From: Aquilonibacter sp963703325
Lineage (GTDB): Bacteria > Vulcanimicrobiota > Vulcanimicrobiia > Vulcanimicrobiales > Vulcanimicrobiaceae
Assembly: GCA_963703325.1 (NCBI GenBank)
Contig: OY969805.1
Span: forward strand, 434,001 to 498,000
DNA length: 64,000 bases
Direction: 5' to 3'
The notes under the pieces were generated by a model, which did no database searches, was not told where the DNA came from, and worked only from the letters and a program-made list of their open reading frames with translations. The position numbers and the translations under genes were made by a program. Positions 47,107 through 55,131 of this stretch are shown here, piece after piece. The stretch's first letter is position 1; every line of letters starts with the position of its first letter.

Positions 47107-48201
47107 TTAGACATTGAAGCGGAAATTGACGACATCGCCCTCTTGCATAATGTAGTCCTTGCCTTCGCTTCGGACTTTCCCGGCATTCTTGAGGGCGTCG
47201 ATTGTTTTGTATTGCACGTAGTCGTCATACGATACGATCTCGGCGCGAATGAACCCGCGCTCGATGTCGCCGTGAATCTTGCCGGCGGCCGGCGGTGCCT
47301 TCGTCCCCTTGGTGATCGTCCACGCTCGCACTTCCTTTTCGCCGGCAGTGAGAAACGTCATGAACCCCAGCAGGTCGTACGCTCGCAGCGCCAACTCGTC
47401 GAGACCGCTGCGCTCGATCCCCAGCTCGGCGCAAAATTCCCGTGCTTCTTCCTCGGAAAGACCGGCCAACTCGGATTCGATCTTGCCGCAGAGCACAACG
47501 ACGGCGCTGCCGTCCTCGGCTGCCACAGCGCGCACCGCATCGACCAGCGGCCCGGGCTTGCCGATCTGCGCCTCATCGATGTTGGCGACGTACAATAACG
47601 GCTTTGCCGTCAAGAGAAACGACTCAAGCGCGATGTCGCGTTCGGCGCTTCCCGCGGCAAACGTACGCGCGGATTTACCGGCTTCGAGCGCAGCGATGAG
47701 GTTTTGCGCGGCTTCGAGCGCGCCGCGGCGCTTCGGGTTGGCGCGAGCTTCACGTTCGAGTTTGTCAAGGCGCTTCTGCATGGTGGCAAGATCGGCAAGC
47801 GCAAGTTCGATCGAAATGATCTCGATGTCGCGTGCCGGGTCGGGACTGCCCTCGACGTGTGTGACGTTGTCATCTTCGAAACAGCGCACGACCATTGCGA
47901 TGGCGTCGGTCTCGCGGATGTGACTGAGGAAGGCATTGCCCAAGCCTTGGCCGGTAGAGGCGCCGCGCACGAGCCCCGCGATATCGACAAAGCGGACGGT
48001 TGCGGGTACGATCCGTTCACTATGCACGAGTGCTTGTAGCACCCGCAAACGATCGTCAGGAACTGCGACTTCTCCAACATTCGGTTCGATCGTCGCGAAC
48101 GGGTAATTTGCCGCAAGCGCTTGCGCCGAGCGGGTGAGGGCATTAAAGATGGTCGACTTGCCCACGTTGGGCAAACCGACGATACCGCAGGATAACGCCA
48201 T
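47107..48201 (-). CDS. ychF: Redox-regulated ATPase YchF
   Basis: This is an Obg-related P-loop ATPase (OLA1/YchF) that associates with ribosomes, 364 residues. G1 GLPNVGKSTIFNAL starts at residue 7, G3 is in FVDIAGLVRGAS, and the NxDE-type G4 is YVANIDEAQ. A helical coiled insert lies in the middle (residues about 120-190). The C-terminal TGS domain ends the protein (RAWTITKGTKAPPAAGKIHG and ENGDVVNFRFNV-like EGDVVNFRFNV). ATG 48201 is clear. The longer open frame upstream overlaps the divergent nuclease-family gene. Confidence 0.97.
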   Translation of the reverse strand: MALSCGIVGLPNVGKSTIFNALTRSAQALAANYPFATIEPNVGEVAVPDDRLRVLQALVHSERIVPATVRFVDIAGLVRGASTGQGLGNAFLSHIRETDAIAMVVRCFEDDNVTHVEGSPDPARDIEIISIELALADLATMQKRLDKLEREARANPKRRGALEAAQNLIAALEAGKSARTFAAGSAERDIALESFLLTAKPLLYVANIDEAQIGKPGPLVDAVRAVAAEDGSAVVVLCGKIESELAGLSEEEAREFCAELGIERSGLDELALRAYDLLGFMTFLTAGEKEVRAWTITKGTKAPPAAGKIHGDIERGFIRAEIVSYDDYVQYKTIDALKNAGKVRSEGKDYIMQEGDVVNFRFNV

Positions 48202-48285
48202 GGTGCGGGCCCTTGCGTTCGTGCGGTCGACGCCTGCACCCTTGCCGCAGCAAGAGAATCCCGCGGGGGCGTCGGATACCATTCC

Positions 48286-48762
48286 ATGCGCCAAATGAAG
48301 GTCGACAAGCTCGGCATCGACCTGTTGACCCACGATCCAGTCGTGATCCTCAAGGACATGGATGGCTCGCATTATCTGCCGATTCTCATCGGCCCGTTCG
48401 AGGCCACGGCCATCGCGCTCGCACTGGAAGGCGCCCCGGTGCCGCGTCCGCTCTCGCACGACCTCATGCGCAACATGCTCGAGTCCCTCGAAACGACGCT
48501 GGAACAAGTCATCATTCACGACATCAAAGACTCGACGTTCTACGCAAAGCTGATCCTGCGCAGCGACGGGGAGCTGCGGGAGATCGACGCGCGTCCCTCG
48601 GACGGTATCGCGCTCGCGCTGCGCATGAAGGCGCCGATCTATGTCACCGACAAGATCGTGCTCGAAGAATCAACGCCGGACAAGAAGCCGGTCGATGATT
48701 CGGAAATGTCACGCTTCAAGAAATTTCTCGATGACTTGAAGCCCTCGGACTTTAACAGATAA
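48286..48762 (+). CDS. Bifunctional nuclease family (BFN/DUF151) protein
   Basis: This is a 158-residue protein of the BFN/DUF151 family, named after plant BBD nucleases. Conserved blocks are PVVILKDMDGSHYLPILIG, FEATAIALALEG, RPLSHDL, and the C-terminal DARPSDGIALALRMKAPIYV. The family is common in cyanobacteria, actinobacteria and thermophiles, and its bacterial role is not settled. It is divergent from ychF (84 bases) and 22 bases before mtnP, so the latter two are co-transcribed. Confidence 0.92.
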   Translation: MRQMKVDKLGIDLLTHDPVVILKDMDGSHYLPILIGPFEATAIALALEGAPVPRPLSHDLMRNMLESLETTLEQVIIHDIKDSTFYAKLILRSDGELREIDARPSDGIALALRMKAPIYVTDKIVLEESTPDKKPVDDSEMSRFKKFLDDLKPSDFNR

Positions 48763-48784
48763 CCACAACGAACGAACGGAGATT

Positions 48785-49585
48785 ATGGACACGACGACGG
48801 AGCGCGCCGATATCGGCGTTTTTGGCGGTTCGGGATTTTATTCGCTGATCGAAAATGCGCGCGAGGTCTGGGTTGAAACGCCCTACGGTGCGCCCAGCGA
48901 TCGCGTGGCGCTGGGCGAGATCGCCGGCAAACGCGTCGCGTTTCTTCCGCGGCATGGAAAGGATCATCGCTTTCCTCCGCAGTCGATCAACTACCGCGCG
49001 AACCTTTGGGCGATGAAGGCCCTGGGCGTGAAATTCATCATCGCGCCGAACGCCTGCGGTTCACTCAAGAAAGACGTGGCGCCGGGCTCGATGGTGGTGT
49101 GCGACCAGCTCGTCGACCGTACCAACGGCCGCAAGGACACGTTCTTCGACGGCCCGATCACGACGCACGTCAGTTTCGCCGATCCGTACTGCCCGACGCT
49201 GCGTCCGATCGCGATCGACGCACTGCGATCGCTCGGAATCGAGACACACGAGCGCGGAACCGTCGTCGTGATACAAGGGCCGCGCTTCTCAACGCGCTCC
49301 GAATCGAAATGGTACCAGAGCCAAGGTTGGGAAGTCATCAATATGACGCAATATCCCGAGTCCTATCTCGCGCGCGAGCTCGAGATCTGCTTCGTCAACA
49401 TCTCCTTGATCACCGACTACGACGTCGGCATCGAGGGCATTCCACCGGTCTCGCATCACGAAGTGATGGAAGTCTTCAAGAAGAACAACGACCGGGTGAA
49501 AAACGCCATCGGAACGATCATCGCCAAGATCGACTTGAACGCCGACTGCAGCTGCCATCACGCACTCGCCGGGGCGCAGGGCTAA
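48785..49585 (+). CDS. mtnP: S-methyl-5'-thioadenosine phosphorylase
   Basis: This is a PNP/UDP-phosphorylase family enzyme that splits 5'-methylthioadenosine with phosphate, a salvage step after polyamine synthesis or SAM radical chemistry, 266 residues. Visible blocks are GVFGGSGFYSL (phosphate loop), FLPRHGKDHRFPPQSINYRANLW, IAPNACGSL, INMTQYPESYLARE (substrate loop) and TDYDVGIEG with the purine-site Asp. The MTQ in place of the human MTT still suits MTAP-type proteins, but an inosine/guanosine-specific variant is not excluded. A decarboxylase gene lies 6 kb away. Confidence 0.9.
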   Translation: MDTTTERADIGVFGGSGFYSLIENAREVWVETPYGAPSDRVALGEIAGKRVAFLPRHGKDHRFPPQSINYRANLWAMKALGVKFIIAPNACGSLKKDVAPGSMVVCDQLVDRTNGRKDTFFDGPITTHVSFADPYCPTLRPIAIDALRSLGIETHERGTVVVIQGPRFSTRSESKWYQSQGWEVINMTQYPESYLARELEICFVNISLITDYDVGIEGIPPVSHHEVMEVFKKNNDRVKNAIGTIIAKIDLNADCSCHHALAGAQG

Positions 49586-49589
49586 GCCG

Positions 49590-50303
49590 ATGCGGCGCAG
49601 CGGCGGCCCGAGCGTCAACCTCGCGATCTACGGGCGTGCGTTCGTGTATCTTGCGCGCAACCCATCAATTCTCGCGCTCCCGCTGTTGGCCGCGATCATC
49701 GACATGTTCGTCACCTACTGGAGCTCGCTCTTCACCGATCCGTTCGGCGGCGGCGGGGCGGGGCTCTTCACGTTCATCGTGCAGATCATCTACCTGTTTG
49801 CTTTCGGCGGCGCGGTGATTCAAGCCAACAACATCGCGCGCGGCGTTCGCGCCGGCTTTGACGACGCCTGGGAGGAGACCCGGCGCAAGGCCGGCGGCAT
49901 TTTGCTCGCCGCGATCGGCTTTCAGTTTGTCGCTTTTGCCGCGATCTACATCGGCGGGCTACTCGGCAGCGGAATCTTGCAATACGGTCTCGAGGCGATC
50001 GCCTATTTCTTCTTGATCCTCACCATTCCGGCAGCCGCAATCGGCGGTCTCCCCGGTGGACTCGCGCTCTCGGGATCGATTCGCGCGGTGCGCGCTAACC
50101 TGCCCACGTGTATCATCCTCGCGATCGTGTTCGTGGCGCTGTGGGTGTGCGTTCCGGACTTCCTAGTCGATCCCGCACTGAAGCCGTACGGCGGCATTGC
50201 GCAGCTAATTGGCCTTGCGGCCTTTCGCGCGATCGCGCTGGCCTACATGGCGTTCCCGTTTGCCGTATCGTATGACGAAACCGCGTTCCGCGGTTACTAT
50301 TAG
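49590..50303 (+). CDS. Polytopic membrane protein of unknown function
   Basis: This 237-residue protein has about five or six hydrophobic helices (residues about 18-45, 60-80, 105-130, 140-165, 170-195 and 205-225). A Gly-rich loop (FGGGGAGLF) is in the first third. The layout is reminiscent of DUF4013/DUF975-like membrane proteins but I cannot assign it. It starts four bases after mtnP and is convergent with holB (two bases apart). Confidence 0.75.
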   Translation: MRRSGGPSVNLAIYGRAFVYLARNPSILALPLLAAIIDMFVTYWSSLFTDPFGGGGAGLFTFIVQIIYLFAFGGAVIQANNIARGVRAGFDDAWEETRRKAGGILLAAIGFQFVAFAAIYIGGLLGSGILQYGLEAIAYFFLILTIPAAAIGGLPGGLALSGSIRAVRANLPTCIILAIVFVALWVCVPDFLVDPALKPYGGIAQLIGLAAFRAIALAYMAFPFAVSYDETAFRGYY

Positions 50304-50305
50304 CG

Positions 50306-51322
50306 TTAGCCTTTTCCGGTAAGCGCCATGCGCACCACCTCGCTCACCATCGCGGGGCTCACGTTGGTGCGTGCAAGGCGTTGCGCGTCATCCAGCTTGC
50401 CGATCACCGCGATGGCGTCCGCCGGGGCAAGCGCGGGCAGCGCGCGCAGCTCGCTCGCGTAGTCGACGCAGATCAGTGGGGCACGGTCACCCGCGGTGGC
50501 AAGCGCCGTCCAATCGCGAACGAGTGATTTGAGTACTTCGAGACCTTCGTCGAGCGTTTCGCGGCTCGCCCAGCCTTCTTCGGGCGTTTCACCGTCGACC
50601 ACGCGAAAGAACCAGCCGGCGATTTGTGAGCGCAGTGTTTCGTCGTCATCGCCCAGCGCGGAAACCGCTCGCGTCACGCTGCCTTGGCCGAGCGAAGCGC
50701 CGAGTTGCGCGTGTTCCTGATCGTAGCCCTTCTGAAGCAGAATCTCGCGCACTTGCACTTGCGCGAGTAACGGAAACCGCAATTCGATCAGCCGCGATCG
50801 AATCGTCGGCAAAAGGCGTCCGGGCGTTGCAGAGGTGAGGATCAGCACGACGCCGCGCGGCGGCTCTTCGAAAAATTTGAGCAGCGCATTCGCGGCATGG
50901 TGCGTCGCGAAATCGATGTCACCGAGCAACAGCACGCGCAAACCGCCACTGTACGATTGCATCGAAAGCTGCCGCACGAGATCGCGCGCGGTGAGGTCTT
51001 CTCCCTCATAAAATCCCATCGCTGCGTCGGGATCCCCGATCTTGAGGATGCCGATGTGTTCGAGGAAATCGGGATGGCGCGCGCCTTCGCTGTTAAAGAG
51101 GCGGCACGAGTGACAGGTGCCGTCATAGCCGAGCACACCGTCCTTAGCCGAGGCGGGCGCTTCGCACAACAGCGATTGGGCGAGCCGTAGCGCGAACGTC
51201 TTCTTTCCCACGCCGGGCGGCCCGGCGAAGAGGTAGGCGTGCGCGAGTGACTCCGCCGTCATCCGTCCGAAATAGGCCTTTGGTCCCTCTGCCCCGACGA
51301 CCTCGAAATGCAAGCCGCTCAC
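50306..51322 (-). CDS. holB: DNA polymerase III delta' subunit
   Basis: This is the clamp-loader subunit that works with DnaX and delta to load the sliding clamp, 338 residues. Walker A is AGPPGVGKKTFALRLA. The zinc-module Cys pair is in GTCHSCRLFN. LLGDIDFATHHAANALLKFFEEP precedes the sensor LILTSATPGRLLPTIRSR. The C-terminal collar domain follows. Its start overlaps the tmk stop by four bases, the tmk-holB pairing common in bacteria. The zinc module lacks the usual first Cys pair, so zinc binding may be weakened. Confidence 0.93.
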   Translation of the reverse strand: MSGLHFEVVGAEGPKAYFGRMTAESLAHAYLFAGPPGVGKKTFALRLAQSLLCEAPASAKDGVLGYDGTCHSCRLFNSEGARHPDFLEHIGILKIGDPDAAMGFYEGEDLTARDLVRQLSMQSYSGGLRVLLLGDIDFATHHAANALLKFFEEPPRGVVLILTSATPGRLLPTIRSRLIELRFPLLAQVQVREILLQKGYDQEHAQLGASLGQGSVTRAVSALGDDDETLRSQIAGWFFRVVDGETPEEGWASRETLDEGLEVLKSLVRDWTALATAGDRAPLICVDYASELRALPALAPADAIAVIGKLDDAQRLARTNVSPAMVSEVVRMALTGKG

Positions 51323-51933
51323 ACCAACACCTCGGTCAGCAATCGATAGGCTTGTGCGATGAGGTCTTCCGGCGGCTTTGTCGCGTCCAGCACGTGATAG
51401 ATCGGCGAACGCTCGGCCAGTTCGAGAAAGCCGCGGCGCGCGCGCTCGTAAAATCCAGGATCTTCCCGCTCCATCCGATCGCGGGCTCCGCCATCGCGCG
51501 AAGCGATGCGCTCGCGTGAAATCGGGACCGGAAGATCGAGCACGAAGGTGAGGTCGGGCACGAGGCCGCCGCTCGCCATATCGCAGATTTCTTGTAAAAA
51601 CGCCAGATCGATCCCGCGTCCGTAGCCCTGATATGCGAGGGTCGAATCGACGAAACGGTCGCAGAGCACGAGTGCCCCACGCGCCAGCGCCGGGTCGATC
51701 AGGTCGACCACGTGCTGTGCACGCGCAGCGTTGATCAGCAGCACCTCGGTCAGCGGGGCGATCTCCAGGCCCGGTTTGAGGAAGATTTCGCGGATCGCGT
51801 CACCTACCGGCGTACCGCCCGGCTCGCGGGTCACGATGGTTTCCACAGGTCGAGCGCGTAATCGCTCCTTAAGGCCGGCAATGAGGGTACTCTTGCCGCA
51901 GCCTTCAATGCCTTCGACCGTGATGAATGTCAC
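51319..51933 (-). CDS. tmk: Thymidylate kinase
   Basis: This enzyme phosphorylates dTMP to dTDP, 204 residues. The P-loop is VEGIEGCGKST (residues about 6-16), the dTMP-binding block is VTREPGGTPVG, the DR-x-x-x-S motif is LCDRFVDSTLAYQGYGRG, and the LID is RDGGARDRME. The Arg-rich LID indicates a type II (E. coli-like) arrangement (inference). It is divergent from the PilZ-like gene by 28 bases. Confidence 0.96.
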   Translation of the reverse strand: MTFITVEGIEGCGKSTLIAGLKERLRARPVETIVTREPGGTPVGDAIREIFLKPGLEIAPLTEVLLINAARAQHVVDLIDPALARGALVLCDRFVDSTLAYQGYGRGIDLAFLQEICDMASGGLVPDLTFVLDLPVPISRERIASRDGGARDRMEREDPGFYERARRGFLELAERSPIYHVLDATKPPEDLIAQAYRLLTEVLV

Positions 51934-51961
51934 CGGTCGTTATTCGACGGAGCGGCTTTCC

Positions 51962-52654
51962 ATGTCATCTCCTGGCTCCATGTTCGGCGACCTCATCGAG
52001 TGGTTTCTCGGACGAGCGGGCGATCGCCGTCAGTACAAGCGGCGCGCGGGTGCATTCCACATGTGGTATCAGCCCAATCCCGCCGATCCGAACCTGCTCA
52101 AATCGGGTGTTGGTCTTGAGATCTCACCAAACGGCGCGATGTTCATCCTGCAGGAGCCGGTGACGGCACCGCAATTCAACATCATCGCGCGCGTGCGTGA
52201 ACGCAACATTCCGCTGCGCGTCAAGCAAGTGCGCGGCGATCAGGTCGCGCATCAGGGCGCGAACTGGCACCGCTACATGTGCGAGTTCGTCGGCATCGGC
52301 GCCGACGACTGGGATGCAATCGTTCGCTACGTCAACGACGAGCCTGAGAACAGCGACCGCCGCCGGATGCAAAATCAGGAGCCCGGCGAGAAGGTCGACG
52401 ATGCGTACCGCCTCTTACCGATGGTGCTCCAGCAAAAGATCATGACGATGCTGATCGCACAAAATAAGCTCGAAGCGCCCAAGGCAGGGCAAACGCCGTT
52501 GCTCAAGCTGTTTTACGGCGGGCTTGTCAGCCGGCCCGGTCAAAAGCCGTCGCACCGCTTCAACGTGCATAGCCGGATCAAACGCGGCGAGGAAATGCTC
52601 GCCTTTGACACGAGATTTCTCGTCAGCGAAGACGGCGAGATTACTGCCCTGTAA
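51962..52654 (+). CDS. PilZ-like domain protein
   Basis: This is a 230-residue cytosolic protein. Residues about 22-115 look PilZ-like: KRRAGAFHMWY gives a basic start, GLEISPNGAMFIL resembles the D/N-x-S-x-x-G strand, and RERNIPLRVKQVR plus YMCEFVGIGADDWDAIVRYV supplies the barrel end. The c-di-GMP residues are only partly conserved (Glu in place of Asp/Asn), so ligand binding is uncertain. The C-terminal half (about residues 120-230) contains an unfamiliar helical region (LPMVLQQKIMTMLIAQNKLEAP) and strands. ATG 51962 or ATG 51980 could be the start. A palindromic repeat lies just downstream. Confidence 0.65.
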   Translation: MSSPGSMFGDLIEWFLGRAGDRRQYKRRAGAFHMWYQPNPADPNLLKSGVGLEISPNGAMFILQEPVTAPQFNIIARVRERNIPLRVKQVRGDQVAHQGANWHRYMCEFVGIGADDWDAIVRYVNDEPENSDRRRMQNQEPGEKVDDAYRLLPMVLQQKIMTMLIAQNKLEAPKAGQTPLLKLFYGGLVSRPGQKPSHRFNVHSRIKRGEEMLAFDTRFLVSEDGEITAL

Positions 52655-52664
52655 TCGCACTTTT

Positions 52665-52700
52665 GTCATCCCGAGCGTAGCGAAGCGTAGTCGAGGGACA
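52665..52700. repeat. Palindromic repeat, copy A
   Basis: The 36 bases contain GTCATCCCGAGCGTAGC and AGCGTAGTCGAGGGAC as two arms separated by GA, an imperfect palindrome. The same arms recur in inverse orientation at 53372-53427. Its right arm supplies GAGGGA, five bases before ATG 52702, so the repeat doubles as a ribosome binding site. Confidence 0.85.
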
Positions 52701-52701
52701 G

Positions 52702-53022
52702 ATGAAACAAATTGCAGCTGTTCTTTTCCTTCTTATGTCGAGCGTCTCGTTTCAAGATAAGGCTGCTGCCGCGGATACACTGGCCGGGAGATGCGCTACG
52801 TTCGTTCGCGATGCTCGTCCGCCCGCCAACGTTCGCGTCGCCCCGAATGGGTCTCCCGTGCGAGCGCTGCCGAACGATGTTGAGTTGCAAGTCGACGACG
52901 ACCGCGGCGGATGGCTGCATATCACGTCTCCGGCCATCGGCTGGATTCATGAGTCCGTGACTGTCGTTTACGGCGGATCCAAAAGCCTAGCGAATAACGA
53001 CCTGCTCGTGTACGCGCGATAG
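52702..53022 (+). CDS. Small secreted SH3-like protein
   Basis: This 106-residue protein has a signal peptide (IAAVLFLLMSSVSF) and an SH3b-like bacterial domain: PPANVRVAPNGSPVRALPND is the usual N-V-R-x-x-P/S-G start, then LQVDDDRGGWLHITS and GWIHESVTV. Such domains bind peptidoglycan or cell-wall peptides. A Cys near the mature start could be structural. It is the first of two small genes inside the segment bounded by inverted repeats. Confidence 0.75.
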   Translation: MKQIAAVLFLLMSSVSFQDKAAAADTLAGRCATFVRDARPPANVRVAPNGSPVRALPNDVELQVDDDRGGWLHITSPAIGWIHESVTVVYGGSKSLANNDLLVYAR

Positions 53023-53143
53023 ACACGCTCGGCGCGCGAGCGCCATCGAACCAACTCGCCGCCGATACGCTGATGCGATACGACGTGTTCGGAGCTGCAG
53101 ACGGCTTGGCGGGGAAGCTGCGAGCGCCGAGTTAGGTGCACTA

Positions 53144-53368
53144 ATGGTATCGAACCCCGGGCTTCTTATCTCCGTCTTGGATCAACTGCCGGAGGCAAAG
53201 CGCGAAGAGGTGTTCCGCTGCCTATCTGAAACCGGCGCGGCGGACGACGTTCGCGTGCGCGCGTTCGATAAGGCGGCGGCGGCCGAGCCTATGCGTCCGA
53301 CGTCGGTCACGTGGAAATCGCTCGAAAAGAAATGTGGGACCAGCCTGGCGCGACTGCCAAACTGCTAG
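53144..53368 (+). CDS. Short hypothetical protein
   Basis: This is a 74-residue frame without recognised homology or a signal peptide. It has a helical N-terminal half (VLDQLPEAKREEVFRCL), then a charged Ala-rich part, and Cys residues near the end (KKCGTSLARLPNC). TAGG lies seven bases before ATG 53144. It lies within the repeat-bounded segment and ends three bases before repeat copy B, so it could be spurious or a fragment. Confidence 0.35.
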   Translation: MVSNPGLLISVLDQLPEAKREEVFRCLSETGAADDVRVRAFDKAAAAEPMRPTSVTWKSLEKKCGTSLARLPNC

Positions 53369-53371
53369 ACG

Positions 53372-53427
53372 GTCCCTCGACTACGCTGGGGAACGCTCCG
53401 CGTTCCCTGTGCTACGCTCGGGATGAC
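53372..53427. repeat. Palindromic repeat, copy B (inverted, with inner hairpin)
   Basis: The arms GTCCCTCGACTACGCT and GCTACGCTCGGGATGAC are the reverse complement of copy A. Between them lies an extra segment that is itself a perfect hairpin (GGGAACGC-TCC-GCGTTCCC, 53389-53407). It separates the small hypothetical gene from the convergent R3H ATPase gene. Confidence 0.85.
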
Positions 53428-53439
53428 ATGGGTCTCTGG

Positions 53440-54984
53440 TTAATCCGTGACCTTAAAGATTCTCACGCGGCGGTTCGGTTCGAGGCCGGTGCTGCGCGAC
53501 TGCAGGCGGTACTTCTCGGCGAGTTGATGCTGCATCCGCCGCACGTAGGACGTCTGCGGTGACAGCTCGATCGCCTGATTGGTGAGCAGGACCTGATAGA
53601 CGGCTTCCTCGGCCTCGCGTAGCGCGATCTCTTCGTGATCGATCGAGCCCAAGTTGAACACGTCGCGCAGCGCACTTTGAATCTGCGTCGTCGTATTGGT
53701 CTTGATCGAATAGATCGGCACGTTGTCCGAGGCGATTTGCTTGAGCTTCGGTTGGCCCTTGCGCTCGAGCGTCTTGAGCGTCAGCACCACGTCGGCATCG
53801 TCCCAATTGCGCGCAATTGAGGCATGGATGCGCAGGTTGTGCACCGCACGTTCGATCTTATTGCGCGAGACGCCATAGGGGAAAATGAGGAGCGGCTTGT
53901 CGATTGACTCGTCATGCGGATCGTGATGATGATCCAAACTCTCCGCGATCTGCGGCATCGACTCGGTGTCGGCTTCCTGCACGATCGCCACGTCGCCGCT
54001 CGCCGTGCGTTGGCGAATCTCCGGTTGCGGTTGATACCCGCGCAGTAACGCATCGACCACCTCGGCGACGTTCTTGTGAATCGCCAGGCGATCGCGGTCT
54101 TGAATCTCTACCAGCAGATCGAAGGTCGGCGGCGCCTTGCGTTCGAGCACGGTTTTACGCGTGCCGCGGCGGCGCGCTTCTTCGTCGGAAAGGGTTACCG
54201 CGCTGATCCCGCCGAGGAGATCTGAGAGCGTCGGGTTCATCAAGAGATTTTCGAGGGTCTGACCGTGGGCCGTGCCGATGAGGGTCACGCCGCGTTCAGC
54301 GATCGTGCGTGCCGCCCCGGCTTCCATTTCAGTTCCGATTTCATCGATGACGATGACTTCGGGCATGTGATTTTCGACGGCTTCGATCATCACCGCGTGC
54401 TGCAATCCCGGATCGGCGACTTGCATGCGGCGAGCCAGGCCGATGCCTGGATGCGGAATATCGGAATCGCCGGCAATTTCGTTCGACGTATCGACGATCA
54501 CCACGCGTTTGCGATCTTCTGAGAGAATGCGCGCGCACTCACGCAACATCGTGGTCTTGCCCACGCCCGGCCGTCCAAGCAAGCAAATCGACTTGCCGCT
54601 GCGCAGCACGTCGAGCAAGATGTCGATCGTGCCGTAGACGGCGCGGCCGACACGGCAGGTCAGTCCGACGATCTTACCTTGTCGATTCCGAATCGCGCTG
54701 ATGCGATGTAGTGTTTGCTCGATACCGGCCCGATTATCGGCGCCGAATTGCGAGACACGCGAGCACACGTGCCCGATGTCTTCGTTCGTCACCGGCGTTT
54801 CGGAGAGATAACGAAAATCGTTCGCAAATCGAGCCTCGGGCGGACGCCCGAGATCGAGTACGACTTCGATGATGTCTTCGAGGTTGTGGAGTCGCACGAG
54901 TGACTGACGGATGGGGAGTGGGAAGATGTCGAGGAGCTGTGAGAGTTCCCAGCTCGGGGAAACGGACTGCGCTTTGACGGCCAA
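53440..54984 (-). CDS. R3H-domain AAA ATPase (Ycf45/SpoIIIAA-like)
   Basis: This is a 514-residue P-loop ATPase of the Ycf45-like family found in cyanobacteria, plastids and Firmicutes. The ATPase core has LLGRPGVGKTTMLRECAR (Walker A), VVIVDTSNEIAGDSDIPHPG, IVIDEIGTEMEAGAARTIAERG (Walker B), and LIGTAHG. The C-terminal part has IFPYGVSRNKIERAV, a nucleic-acid-binding-like segment, and an R3H-type end (RRMQHQLAEKYRLQSRS). TTG 54984 has GAGG seven bases upstream. The open frame continues 28 codons further but the extra residues look non-family. It is the last gene of the decarboxylase/biotin run. Confidence 0.88.
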   Translation of the reverse strand: MAVKAQSVSPSWELSQLLDIFPLPIRQSLVRLHNLEDIIEVVLDLGRPPEARFANDFRYLSETPVTNEDIGHVCSRVSQFGADNRAGIEQTLHRISAIRNRQGKIVGLTCRVGRAVYGTIDILLDVLRSGKSICLLGRPGVGKTTMLRECARILSEDRKRVVIVDTSNEIAGDSDIPHPGIGLARRMQVADPGLQHAVMIEAVENHMPEVIVIDEIGTEMEAGAARTIAERGVTLIGTAHGQTLENLLMNPTLSDLLGGISAVTLSDEEARRRGTRKTVLERKAPPTFDLLVEIQDRDRLAIHKNVAEVVDALLRGYQPQPEIRQRTASGDVAIVQEADTESMPQIAESLDHHHDPHDESIDKPLLIFPYGVSRNKIERAVHNLRIHASIARNWDDADVVLTLKTLERKGQPKLKQIASDNVPIYSIKTNTTTQIQSALRDVFNLGSIDHEEIALREAEEAVYQVLLTNQAIELSPQTSYVRRMQHQLAEKYRLQSRSTGLEPNRRVRIFKVTD

Positions 54985-55131
54985 CGCGGTTCCTCGCCTC
55001 CAAGGGTATCCGCATCCTGCGGATTCATGTGGATAGTTACCCACAACGGCTAGACGGCCCTCCCACATCTTGGGTCGAATGCCTGGGCAACCACAAGGGA
55101 GTGGGCTTTACGGGCGATCCTCGCGGTAGCC

